33,375 nucleotides of DNA, taken from positions 1-33,375 of the forward strand of contig DQTE01000241.1 in assembly GCA_015662905.1 (NCBI GenBank), in the 5' to 3' direction. The notes under the pieces were generated by a model that was not told where the DNA came from, made no database searches, and worked only from the letters and a program-made list of their open reading frames with translations. Position numbers and translations under genes: made by a program. Origin of the DNA: Crocinitomix sp. (lineage in GTDB: Bacteria; Bacteroidota; Bacteroidia; Flavobacteriales_D; Crocinitomicaceae). Shown here piece by piece: positions 9,460 through 18,556 of the stretch; position 1 is the stretch's first letter, and each line of letters starts with the position of its first letter.

Positions 9460-10692
9460 TTACTTTTTATTTTTCCAATTAGATTTTCCTCTTTTTTTAG
9501 CCCGATTCCTTTGGTTTTGGCGTTTACCTTGCATAGAAGCAGGTTTACCTTGAAACTTATCTTTAGGTTCAAAATCATCAATAATTTCAAAAGGTAAATT
9601 TTCTCCTAATAATTTCTCTATTTCTCCTAGATATGGGGTTTCATCAGCACAAACTAAAGATAACGCTTCTCCACTGGCGCCAGCTCTACCAGTTCTTCCA
9701 ATTCTGTGTACATAGTCTTCTGCAATATTAGGTAACTCAAAATTTATAACGTGAGGAAGTAAAGGAATATCTAAACCACGAGCAGCAATGTCGGTAGCTA
9801 CTAATACTCTAACTTTGTTTTCTTTAAATCCAGCTAGAGCTCTAGTCCTTGCACCTTGACTTTTATTGCCGTGAATGGCAGCTGCTGTTATCTTAGCTTT
9901 ATTTAATTTTTGAGTTAATTTATTTGCACCGTGTTTCGTTCTAGTAAAAATAAGCACTTGTTTCCAACCTCCCTCTTTTATAAGTTTAATAGCTAATTCT
10001 CCTTTACGCCCTTGGTCAACTTTAATCACCTTTTGATTTACTTTTTCTGCGGTAGAATTTTCAGGAGTAGCTTCTACTAAAATAGGGTTTTGTAAAAAAC
10101 TGTTGGCTAATTTTTTGATTTCTTTTGAAAACGTTGCAGAAAACAATAAACTTTGTTTTTTATTTGGCATCATAGATAGAAGTTTTTTTATATCTCTTAA
10201 AAACCCCATGTCTAGCATTCTGTCTGCTTCATCTAAAACTAATATTTCAATATTTTTTAAAGAAATAAAACCTTGACTAATCAAATCTAATAATCGCCCG
10301 GGTGTAGCAACTAAAATATCAATACCTTGTTGTAAAGTTCTTACTTGTGCTTTTTGTTTAACACCTCCAAAAATTACCGTCGATTTGATATTTACATATT
10401 CACTGTATTCAACCACATTTTCGTAAACTTGGGCTGCCAATTCTCTAGTTGGTGTTAAAACTATACCTCTAATTGGTCTGTTGTGTTTTATAGGTAATGA
10501 GGTTAATATTTGTAACATTGGTAAAGTAAAACCAGCTGTTTTACCTGTTCCTGTTTGTGCTGATGCTAATACATCTCTACCTTCTAATACTAAAGGAATT
10601 GCTTTTTCTTGAATTGGTGATGGAATGGTATAACCTTTATTTTCTACGGCTTTAACAAGCTCTGTTTTTAATCCTAATGATTCAAATGTCAT
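9460..10692 (-). CDS. rhlE: DEAD-box ATP-dependent RNA helicase, RhlE type
   Basis: Q motif, [44 protein letters not shown], basic C-terminal tail. Confidence 0.93.
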   Translation of the reverse strand: MTFESLGLKTELVKAVENKGYTIPSPIQEKAIPLVLEGRDVLASAQTGTGKTAGFTLPMLQILTSLPIKHNRPIRGIVLTPTRELAAQVYENVVEYSEYVNIKSTVIFGGVKQKAQVRTLQQGIDILVATPGRLLDLISQGFISLKNIEILVLDEADRMLDMGFLRDIKKLLSMMPNKKQSLLFSATFSKEIKKLANSFLQNPILVEATPENSTAEKVNQKVIKVDQGRKGELAIKLIKEGGWKQVLIFTRTKHGANKLTQKLNKAKITAAAIHGNKSQGARTRALAGFKENKVRVLVATDIAARGLDIPLLPHVINFELPNIAEDYVHRIGRTGRAGASGEALSLVCADETPYLGEIEKLLGENLPFEIIDDFEPKDKFQGKPASMQGKRQNQRNRAKKRGKSNWKNKK

Positions 10693-10731
10693 AAATGTTT
10701 TTTATAATAATACGTTTTAGTTTTGTGTATT

Positions 10732-10830
10732 ACCTTAAATCTGCAAGCATCTCCCACTACAAAGCTACGTTACACCAATATTGACATACATTTTGACTTT
10801 TCATTATGCACATAGTTGTGGATTTAAGGT
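10732..10830. repeat. Short element with 10-bp inverted termini upstream of rhlE
   Basis: ACCTTAAATC (10732-10741) and GATTTAAGGT (10821-10830) are perfect reverse complements; a related shorter element lies at 22676-22727. Confidence 0.55.
10760..10767 (-). promoter_or_regulatory. -7-like box TAGCTTTG upstream of rhlE
   Basis: CAAAGCTA on + matches TAnnTTTG on the minus strand, 68 nt upstream of the rhlE ATG. Confidence 0.35.
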
Positions 10831-11071
10831 GTTTTCAATATTTTATAAAGATACATCTAATAATTGGTATAGTATCAAATATATTGACTATTGTGATTTT
10901 TTTTAAAAAGGATAACAAAATTTAAATGTATTACCCTCCTAAAAGTTTAGATATGATTGTAAATAATGAGTATAATAAATTCGTATTTATATTTTATTTG
11001 GACGTGAATGTAGGTGAATTTATAACAATTTGAAAAAATAAACGTTCACGTATGACATTATAATTTATAAA

Positions 11072-11707
11072 ATGAAGAATATTCTTACTTTTTTGTTTTT
11101 ATCTGTTGTACTACTTTATGGTTGTAGTGATGCTGAAAAACAAAATATTGAAATCATTTCAATGGAAGATTTTATAGGTGAATCCACTCAACAATTGGAC
11201 GAGCAAACTGACACCATAATTGACACTTTAATCGATATTTCTATACAAGTTCAGCAGTTAATCACGTCCCTTAGAACATCCTATGATACTTCAAAAATAA
11301 ACACCTCACATTTATTTGATAGATATGGCTATAATTCTTCATATAAAATTCAGTTTATTGGTAAAGAAAAAGTGTCGTATGGTAAAACATTAATGGTTGC
11401 TCCTAAGGCAGATTTATTTATCTACCATTTCTCTGATTCCATCAAATTAAATAATGCTTTTTATAATTGGTTAGATTGCTTTGGTAGTAATTGCCAAGAG
11501 GTAAAATTGCATCAAAATATTGACTATATTAAAACGCCTCCATCGTTTACGTTAGTTTATGATACAACCCTTGTTACCGTAAAATATCAATGTGAACACA
11601 CTAAAAATGATTGGTCATCATTTCAAGATTCTATTATTAAAAAATATGGCAATAATTACCGATACCGAATAGATGTTGATTGTGGGGGACCATTAATTTG
11701 GAAATAG
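11072..11707 (+). CDS. Putative lipoprotein of unknown function
   Basis: MKNILTFLFLSVVLLYGCSDAE signal/lipobox; no recognised domain. Confidence 0.7.
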   Translation: MKNILTFLFLSVVLLYGCSDAEKQNIEIISMEDFIGESTQQLDEQTDTIIDTLIDISIQVQQLITSLRTSYDTSKINTSHLFDRYGYNSSYKIQFIGKEKVSYGKTLMVAPKADLFIYHFSDSIKLNNAFYNWLDCFGSNCQEVKLHQNIDYIKTPPSFTLVYDTTLVTVKYQCEHTKNDWSSFQDSIIKKYGNNYRYRIDVDCGGPLIWK

Positions 11708-13813
11708 TTAAACACCAAAATATTTGCGGATAAACCACTCCGAAAACAATAGTAAAACAATGATAAAAAACAACCATTTATAATCAATTAAATCGTCAAA
11801 AGATTTTTCGTTGTAGGTTACGGTTACAATGTCCTCTCTATTTAAAATGTTACGGCTTAAATCATCTAATTGATTAGGGAAATAAAAAACACCATTAGTA
11901 TTTTCAGATAAATTTCTTAATAATCTGTGATTAGCAGTATTATTTAACCATTCAAGTTTAATCTCTTTAACTAAAAATGTACCTTTAGCAGAGTAACGTT
12001 TGTTTGCTAAAGTAGTTTCTGATTGCCAAGTGTAAATGCCTTGTGGTAGTTTACCAAGTTCTAATTTGTAAGCATTTGAGGTTTTAAAAAAATGATATTC
12101 AAAAGTCTTATCATTGCTATTTGTCAATTTAAAAGAAACCTCAGGAGTATTAATTAAATCATAAGAAGCATTATATAATTCAGCTAATACAGTTATATTT
12201 TCACTCTCAGTATATTCATTTTTTATGTTTATTTTAAATGGTGATTTATTCTCTTTAACAGCTAAATAAGTTATTATTTTACTCACAAAAAGTTCAAAAT
12301 TAGCCGTAGAATTATTATAAGATTGGTCAAAAAGACGCCATCTCCAAATCCCTTCTCCCATTATAACGCCATATTTTGTATTATTCTTTTGACTAAAATA
12401 AATTAAAGGTTTGTCTAATGATATGTTTCCAATTTTTTGATACGCAAGAACATCTAACGATTTGGAAAAGTTAAAATCACCAAACGGAGTACTTAAAGGT
12501 GGGGACTTAACAAGTAATTGCGTTAATTCAGGGGGGTAAATAATAGAATTAAATTTTCCATTCGGAACAAAACTAACATCTTCAAACTTGTCACCATTAG
12601 CAGTTACACCAATATTTAATTGATTGATATCGGTTAAATTACTATTAGGTCCAATAATAAACCATACTGGCTTTTTAGCCTCTTTTAAAAGAGAATGTAA
12701 CGTATTATTTTCATTTTTATAATTGTGACAAATAATTAAATCATAAGATTTTATATCTTTAAAATCTTTAATTTTTATCAAGTCAATTTCGTAATTTTTA
12801 TTGTTGCTAACCACATAGTTAATAGCACCTAAATCTGGATGAATACCCGAATAAACTAAAGCAATTTTTTGTCTGCCATCAATAATATCAATGTAAAAGT
12901 TTGACGTATTGTTTATCAAGGTAAATTCATCTTTTAGTTCAGATACTTTAACAGAGTATTTTCTAAAACCTACTTTATTAGCAGACAAATTAAAGTTGAC
13001 AGTATGCTGTTCTTTGTCGCCTTTAAATTCAATAGTTTTTGTGGCAATTTTTATGTCTCCATCAAACACAGTCACGTTTACTTTTTGTTGAGCATACTTA
13101 TTTTGAGCAATTCTAACTTCAACAGGAAACGTGTTACCTAAAAATGCAATGTCATTATTGTAAACCTCAATTATTTTAACATCTTTAAGCTCAGTTGTGT
13201 CTCCTAATCCAATAGTATATACTGGCACATAACTCTTACGATTTACACTATATAACGGATTAGTACCAATATTAAATATACCATCTGTAGATAAAATAAT
13301 AGCGCCAATGTTTCGGTTGGTATATTGGTCGTAAATTTGATTTAACACTTGTGAAATGTCAGTTAATTCACCGTCGTAATTAGCTCTAATCCCATTGATA
13401 ACACTACTGTTAAAGGTATATGGAATTACTTCATATTTATCCTTCAATCGGTCAATTAAAGATTGAAGTTGCTTAGGATAATCTTTTATATAATAAGTTG
13501 AATCCTTAGTGTGAATTATTGACTGAGAATTATCATGGGCAACAAAAATGAGTGGTTTTTCATTCTTTTTGACTAATTTTTCAATAATAATACCCATTAA
13601 TAATAAACAAATCAAAAATACACTTGTAAATCTAAATAAATAAAGAAAAGTGTGTGTTTTTTTAGAAATATCAATTAGTCTGTTGTTTTTAATATATAGT
13701 ACACTTGCATAAGCTAAAGCAATAAGTAAAGCTATTAATATCCATGCAGGGTGATATGAGAAAATAAATTTCAAGATAAAAATTTTGCTAAAAGTATAAA
13801 AATCTTTCGGCAT
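11708..13813 (-). CDS. VWA-like domain membrane protein
   Basis: N-terminal TM helices, MIDAS-like FVAHDNSQSI (DxSxS) and ILSTDGIFN, C-terminal TM (YKWLFFIIVLLLFSEWFIRKYF). Confidence 0.75.
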   Translation of the reverse strand: MPKDFYTFSKIFILKFIFSYHPAWILIALLIALAYASVLYIKNNRLIDISKKTHTFLYLFRFTSVFLICLLLMGIIIEKLVKKNEKPLIFVAHDNSQSIIHTKDSTYYIKDYPKQLQSLIDRLKDKYEVIPYTFNSSVINGIRANYDGELTDISQVLNQIYDQYTNRNIGAIILSTDGIFNIGTNPLYSVNRKSYVPVYTIGLGDTTELKDVKIIEVYNNDIAFLGNTFPVEVRIAQNKYAQQKVNVTVFDGDIKIATKTIEFKGDKEQHTVNFNLSANKVGFRKYSVKVSELKDEFTLINNTSNFYIDIIDGRQKIALVYSGIHPDLGAINYVVSNNKNYEIDLIKIKDFKDIKSYDLIICHNYKNENNTLHSLLKEAKKPVWFIIGPNSNLTDINQLNIGVTANGDKFEDVSFVPNGKFNSIIYPPELTQLLVKSPPLSTPFGDFNFSKSLDVLAYQKIGNISLDKPLIYFSQKNNTKYGVIMGEGIWRWRLFDQSYNNSTANFELFVSKIITYLAVKENKSPFKINIKNEYTESENITVLAELYNASYDLINTPEVSFKLTNSNDKTFEYHFFKTSNAYKLELGKLPQGIYTWQSETTLANKRYSAKGTFLVKEIKLEWLNNTANHRLLRNLSENTNGVFYFPNQLDDLSRNILNREDIVTVTYNEKSFDDLIDYKWLFFIIVLLLFSEWFIRKYFGV

Positions 13814-13864
13814 AGTCTTATTCTTTTTTTAATAAATTTTAATATTAAACGTCATTATATAATT

Positions 13865-13872
13865 TAACTTTG
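13865..13872 (+). promoter_or_regulatory. -7-like box TAACTTTG upstream of the EI24-family gene
   Basis: Perfect TAnnTTTG, 13 nt before ATG 13886. Confidence 0.45.
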
Positions 13873-13885
13873 TATTTTTATCCAC

Positions 13886-14731
13886 ATGAATTTCTTTAAA
13901 CTCTTATTATTGGGATATAAGAATTATTTTAAAGGAGCAAAATTCCTCTTTAAGCATCATTTGTATTGGTTTTTTAGTTTTCCTATTTTTTTATTTGGTG
14001 GAGTTTATTTAACAGGTACCTATTTTAAAAAATTAGAATTTCAAATTAATAAAAGCTTACAACAAACAGCACATGAGATAGATTCAATAAATGAACTTAT
14101 TTGGACTGTTTTAAAAATGATGTTTTATGATGGGTTATACATTATTTTTACTCAGTTTACTCTTTATATAGTTGTGGTTTTGTTATCGCCAGTTTTAGCA
14201 ATGTTGTCTGAAAAAATTGAGGAAATAATTAGTGGTAAAAAATATACTTATAGTTTTAAAATGTTGCTAAATGATATTAAAAGGGGGGGGGTTATAGCGT
14301 TTAGAAATTTAGTTTGGTATTATGTGTTTGTAGGTTTGTTTTTAGGAGTTGCCACCTTATTTGGTATATCCACAAAAAATAGTTTTATAATGTTTGCTAT
14401 TCCTTTTGTTGTAGGTTTTTATTATTATGGCTTTAGTTTTATGGATTATGTTAATGAAAGAAGAAGAATGAATATTCAACAATCTATTTATTACGTGTCT
14501 CAACATAAAGGTTTGGCTATTTCTATAGGGAGTGTCTATTCAATATTTTTCTTATTTTATTTTTATTTTTATAACCATTATAATGAATTAACAACTGATT
14601 TTCAGTCGCGTGTATTCTGGAGCATTGTTATAGTGATATTATTAATTTTAGCTGCATTAACCCCAATTTTATCTATTACAGTTGCTACCTTGTCAATGAA
14701 TGAATTAGATAAGATTGAAAAAAAAAGTTAA
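13886..14731 (+). CDS. EI24/CysZ-like integral membrane protein
   Basis: LLLLGYKNYFKGAKFLFKHHLYWFFSFPI...LSPVLAMLSEKIEEIISG..., multiple TM helices. Contains a G9 tract at 14283-14291. Confidence 0.75.
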   Translation: MNFFKLLLLGYKNYFKGAKFLFKHHLYWFFSFPIFLFGGVYLTGTYFKKLEFQINKSLQQTAHEIDSINELIWTVLKMMFYDGLYIIFTQFTLYIVVVLLSPVLAMLSEKIEEIISGKKYTYSFKMLLNDIKRGGVIAFRNLVWYYVFVGLFLGVATLFGISTKNSFIMFAIPFVVGFYYYGFSFMDYVNERRRMNIQQSIYYVSQHKGLAISIGSVYSIFFLFYFYFYNHYNELTTDFQSRVFWSIVIVILLILAALTPILSITVATLSMNELDKIEKKS

Positions 14732-14763
14732 AACTATTTAACTATTCTTTACAAATAAATATT

Positions 14764-14780
14764 TATATTTGATATATTTG
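14764..14780 (+). promoter_or_regulatory. Tandem -7-like boxes TATATTTG (14764-14771) and TATATTTG (14773-14780)
   Basis: Two perfect TAnnTTTG matches one nt apart, upstream of ATG 14809. Confidence 0.45.
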
Positions 14781-14808
14781 AGTTTGTTAAAATTTAAAAC
14801 ATTTAATT

Positions 14809-16203
14809 ATGAAAATTAGTCTATTAGCTTTTTTTGTTGTATTCTTATCATTAAATACTTATGCATCTGTGATTTACCCTCCAGACTCTACTAATACTTT
14901 GGTTGAAAGAGGACAAGCAAAATATTTAATTTCAGAAGGTAAAAAACAATTTAATTTAGGCATGTACAGATCTGCTTTAGTAAAATTTAGAGAAGCGCTT
15001 GTAAAGGACAAAAACAATCCTGAGGCTACAATGTGGGTAGGAGAGTGTCATACTGCTTTAGGTAATTATGATAGAGGACTAAAATATGCGTTAAAAGCAT
15101 ACAAATTGGATTCATTGGTTCATAAAGAAATAAACTATCTATTAGGGTTTAATTATCATAAATTAGGTGAGTTAGATAAAGCTATTGAAAATTATAATAA
15201 GGCAAAATCAATCATAAGTGAAGCAAGAGCAAAAGATTTAAGAATACCATTACGAATTGAAGAATGTAAAACAGCCAAAGAGATGATGAATCATCCCATA
15301 AAAATAAATATAAAAGCTCTAGGCGTTAATGTAAATACAAAAAATGATGAATACTCTGCAGTTTTGAGTAACTCTGGTAAAGTCTTATATTTTACGTCAA
15401 GAAGAGCAGATAATAAAGGCGGTGGTATTAGTTCAGGAGATAAAAAATTCTTTTCAGACATTTACGTTTCTGTGTGGAACAGTGAAAAGGAAGAATGGGG
15501 GGAAGCGACTAATTTAGATGATGTGATAAAAAAAATAAATACAGTTGGGTTTGATGCTGTTTCGGCAATTTCGTCAGATGGAGAATATATTTATATATCA
15601 ATTAATACTGACGGTTTAAATAAACCAAAGCCAAAAACAAGAAGTACTGATATATTTTATTCTAAGTGGTCACCAAAGGGGGCATGGGGTACACCAAAAC
15701 CTCTGCAAAAGAAAACCATAAACACAATGTTTTTTGAAGCTGGAGCTAGCTTTACAGCAGATGGAAATACTATGTATTTTGTAAGTGAAAGATTAGGAGG
15801 GGAAGGAATGTCTGATATTTGGAAATCAACCAAAATAGGTAAAAAAACTTGGAGTAAGCCTGTTAATTTAGGAAGTACGATTAATACACCTTCTAATGAA
15901 ACCACTGTATATGTAACGCCAGATGAAAAATACCTTTTCTTTAGTTCTCAAGGACACTCAGGCATGGGTGGATATGATGTGTATTATTGTGTAAAAGATA
16001 ATTTAGGAAATTGGTCAAAACCCGTAAATATGGGATATCCTATAAATACTGTAGGAGAAGAAACACATTTTCAGTATTACCCAAAATATAAAAAAGCATA
16101 TTACAGTAAAATATCTAAAGCAGGAGATGGTAATGGAGGCGTTGGCGGTAGAGACATCTTTGAAGTGGATATGTCTGATTATAAATTTGTGATTAAAGAA
16201 TAA
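14809..16203 (+). CDS. Secreted TPR + PD40 (WD40-like beta-propeller) protein
   Basis: Signal peptide; TPR-like ALVKFREALVKDKNNPEATMWVGECHTALGNYDRGLKYALKAYKLD; PD40 motifs such as SFTADGNTMYFVSERLGGEGMSDIWKS and YVTPDEKYLFFSSQGHSGMGGYDVYY. Confidence 0.8.
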   Translation: MKISLLAFFVVFLSLNTYASVIYPPDSTNTLVERGQAKYLISEGKKQFNLGMYRSALVKFREALVKDKNNPEATMWVGECHTALGNYDRGLKYALKAYKLDSLVHKEINYLLGFNYHKLGELDKAIENYNKAKSIISEARAKDLRIPLRIEECKTAKEMMNHPIKINIKALGVNVNTKNDEYSAVLSNSGKVLYFTSRRADNKGGGISSGDKKFFSDIYVSVWNSEKEEWGEATNLDDVIKKINTVGFDAVSAISSDGEYIYISINTDGLNKPKPKTRSTDIFYSKWSPKGAWGTPKPLQKKTINTMFFEAGASFTADGNTMYFVSERLGGEGMSDIWKSTKIGKKTWSKPVNLGSTINTPSNETTVYVTPDEKYLFFSSQGHSGMGGYDVYYCVKDNLGNWSKPVNMGYPINTVGEETHFQYYPKYKKAYYSKISKAGDGNGGVGGRDIFEVDMSDYKFVIKE

Positions 16204-16205
16204 TT

Positions 16206-18380
16206 TTGAAAAATGTTTTTATAACATATAGTCTATTATTGATAGGATTAATAAGTTTTTCTACATCTTATAGTCAGTTTGATACATTAAGTAATGTGTT
16301 TAAACCAAGAATAGGCATAGGGAGTGGTCCAATGACTTATTATGGAGAGGTGCAAAATTATCAAATAGGGAAATCACCATTGGTAAATAGAATGGGAGGC
16401 TCAATATTTGTAAATGCTCCTCTGTCAAAATATTTTAATTTAGAGTTTATAGCATTGTATGGAAAAGTAACTGTAAATGAAAGAACATTAGCAAGAAATC
16501 TTAATTTTGAGTCAAGAATTAGAGCAAATTCTCTAATGTTATACTATAATTTTTACCCAATATTATCAGGATTAAACAAAACGTTTACCCCTTTAATAGG
16601 TGTTGGTTTTTCCTCTATTGAATTTTTATCCAAATCAGATTTGTATGATGCTAACGGAATGATGTATTATTATTGGTCAGATGGTTCTATAATGAGTACA
16701 CCTGAAAATGACCCAAGTGCCAGCAATGCAATTCCTCTCAAAAGAGATTATACATACGAAACAGATTTAAGAGAGCAAAATATTGATGGATTAGGAAAAT
16801 ATAGAGAACAATCATTTGCAGTTCCATTTACATTAGGAGGAGAATGGCACATAGCAAAACGTTTTGATTTTAGAGTTTCAACTACGTTATATTTTACATT
16901 TACAGATTTAATTGATAATATTTCTCCTGCAGGTACTGGGGTTAGAAAAGGAGATGATAGAAACGATTATTTTATGTTTACTTCTGTTTCGTTGAGTTAT
17001 GATTTAGAGTTTGGTAAATTTAAAAATAATCAAAGTGATGATGTAGATGATGAAATGTGGTTGGCTGAATTTGATCAAACAGACACAGACCAAGATGGTG
17101 TGCCAGATTACAAAGATAAATGTGTGAGAACACCAATTGAAGCTTTAGTAGATGAAGATGGTTGTCCTCTAGATTCTGATGGAGATGGAGTGGCAGATTA
17201 TTATGATGAAGAATTAGATACACCTGAAGGGAATTTTGTAAACGAATATGGCGTAACTATAACAGAAGAAGAGTGGTTAAAACAAATGGCTTTATTTAAT
17301 GATACAACAGGATTATTGCACGATTTTAAAGAAGAGTTTACTAGAATAAATTGGAGAGATAAATATGGTAATACAAAAGAAAGAGTAGAAGATCATATTC
17401 CTAAAAATTATGTAATTATTATAGGAAAAGAACATAAATTGGTGACTTCTAATCAGCTATCAAAATATTTAGGTTGGAATGATTTTAAAACTATTGTAAA
17501 AGGAGATACAGTTTACTATATCTTGGGTGAATATGAAAAAATAGAAGATGCCGTTTCTGCAAAAACTGGTTTAGAGAATGAAGGTGTAGAGGTTCAAATT
17601 ATAGGACGCTCAACTCACGATAATACCAATTACATACCTGTTGATAGTGCTGTAGTCGCAAAGATTGAAAAATTAAACATCCAAAATGGTAAAGAACAAC
17701 CAGATTTTAGTAAAGAAACAGAAGTCTATAGAGTTCAAGTAGGAGCGTTTAAAAGAAAAATCAACACTGAAGAATTGTTTCCTGATATAGATATTTTAGC
17801 TGTTCAGGGTAAAGATGGAATTACAAGGTATTATACAGGGAATCTTGATACTTATGAATCAGCAGAAAATGAAAGAAAAAGACTGGCATCTAAAGGCTAT
17901 AAAACAGCTTTTGTAACTGTATATAAAAACCATGAGCGAATTACATTAAAAGAAGCAGGAGTTAATCTGCCTTCAAATTATTCTGAAGAAAAAGATTTAG
18001 AAACATTTGAAAATAATACCAATGAGATTAATAATGAGCAAAATTCTGAGGGAGGGAGTAACGAAAATACTGATGTAAATAACAATTCTGCTAATAAAAT
18101 TGATATGAATGATGTTAAATATAGAGTAATGTTAGGCAGATTTAATGGAGAGGTCCCAGTTGAAATTATTGATATTTATATACGATTAGGTGGGGTAAAA
18201 CCTGTCAAAAATTCTGATGGGTCAACAACTTACTACTCTAAAGTAGTTTTCACTAGGGCAGAAGCAGAAGGGCTTATTAAGGATTATAGTGAATATGGCT
18301 TGGAAAATATGTCAATAATATACCAGTATAAAGATAAATATTACTCACCTAAAGAATTTAAGGTATTACAAGGTGAATAA
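16206..18380 (+). CDS. Outer-membrane-like protein with N-terminal beta-barrel, TSP type-3 repeats and C-terminal SPOR-like repeats
   Basis: TTG start with signal peptide MKNVFITYSLLLIGLISFSTSYSQ; barrel-like N-terminus; TSP3 DTDQDGVPDYKDKC...DSDGDGVADYYDEE; SPOR-like VYRVQVGAFKRK...YYTGNLDTYESAENERKRLASKGYKTAFVTVY and KYRVMLGRF...YYSKVVFTRAEAEGLI. Confidence 0.75.
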   Translation: MKNVFITYSLLLIGLISFSTSYSQFDTLSNVFKPRIGIGSGPMTYYGEVQNYQIGKSPLVNRMGGSIFVNAPLSKYFNLEFIALYGKVTVNERTLARNLNFESRIRANSLMLYYNFYPILSGLNKTFTPLIGVGFSSIEFLSKSDLYDANGMMYYYWSDGSIMSTPENDPSASNAIPLKRDYTYETDLREQNIDGLGKYREQSFAVPFTLGGEWHIAKRFDFRVSTTLYFTFTDLIDNISPAGTGVRKGDDRNDYFMFTSVSLSYDLEFGKFKNNQSDDVDDEMWLAEFDQTDTDQDGVPDYKDKCVRTPIEALVDEDGCPLDSDGDGVADYYDEELDTPEGNFVNEYGVTITEEEWLKQMALFNDTTGLLHDFKEEFTRINWRDKYGNTKERVEDHIPKNYVIIIGKEHKLVTSNQLSKYLGWNDFKTIVKGDTVYYILGEYEKIEDAVSAKTGLENEGVEVQIIGRSTHDNTNYIPVDSAVVAKIEKLNIQNGKEQPDFSKETEVYRVQVGAFKRKINTEELFPDIDILAVQGKDGITRYYTGNLDTYESAENERKRLASKGYKTAFVTVYKNHERITLKEAGVNLPSNYSEEKDLETFENNTNEINNEQNSEGGSNENTDVNNNSANKIDMNDVKYRVMLGRFNGEVPVEIIDIYIRLGGVKPVKNSDGSTTYYSKVVFTRAEAEGLIKDYSEYGLENMSIIYQYKDKYYSPKEFKVLQGE

Positions 18381-18556
18381 GAAGTAGAGTGTGTATCTAA
18401 AAAATAACATCTATATTGCTATATACTTATACATTAAGAGTTAAGAGTATTTAGTTAAAATTTACAATCATACCTAAAGCAATATAAATATAAATTTACA
18501 AATATTCTGTTGTAGATCAGATCATCTTATAGCATAGCGGTGTTTTGTTACTTACC

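Noticed and set aside
17020-17223. His/Leu-rich minus-strand ORF (MYLILHHNNLPLHLHQNLEDNHLH...)
   Set aside because: Looks like a metal-binding peptide but is the antisense of Asp-rich TSP3 codons (gat/gatg repeats read as atc/cat).
18381-18556. Intergenic stretch examined for a ncRNA or tRNA
   Set aside because: No cloverleaf, hairpin-terminator or promoter motif convincing enough to report.
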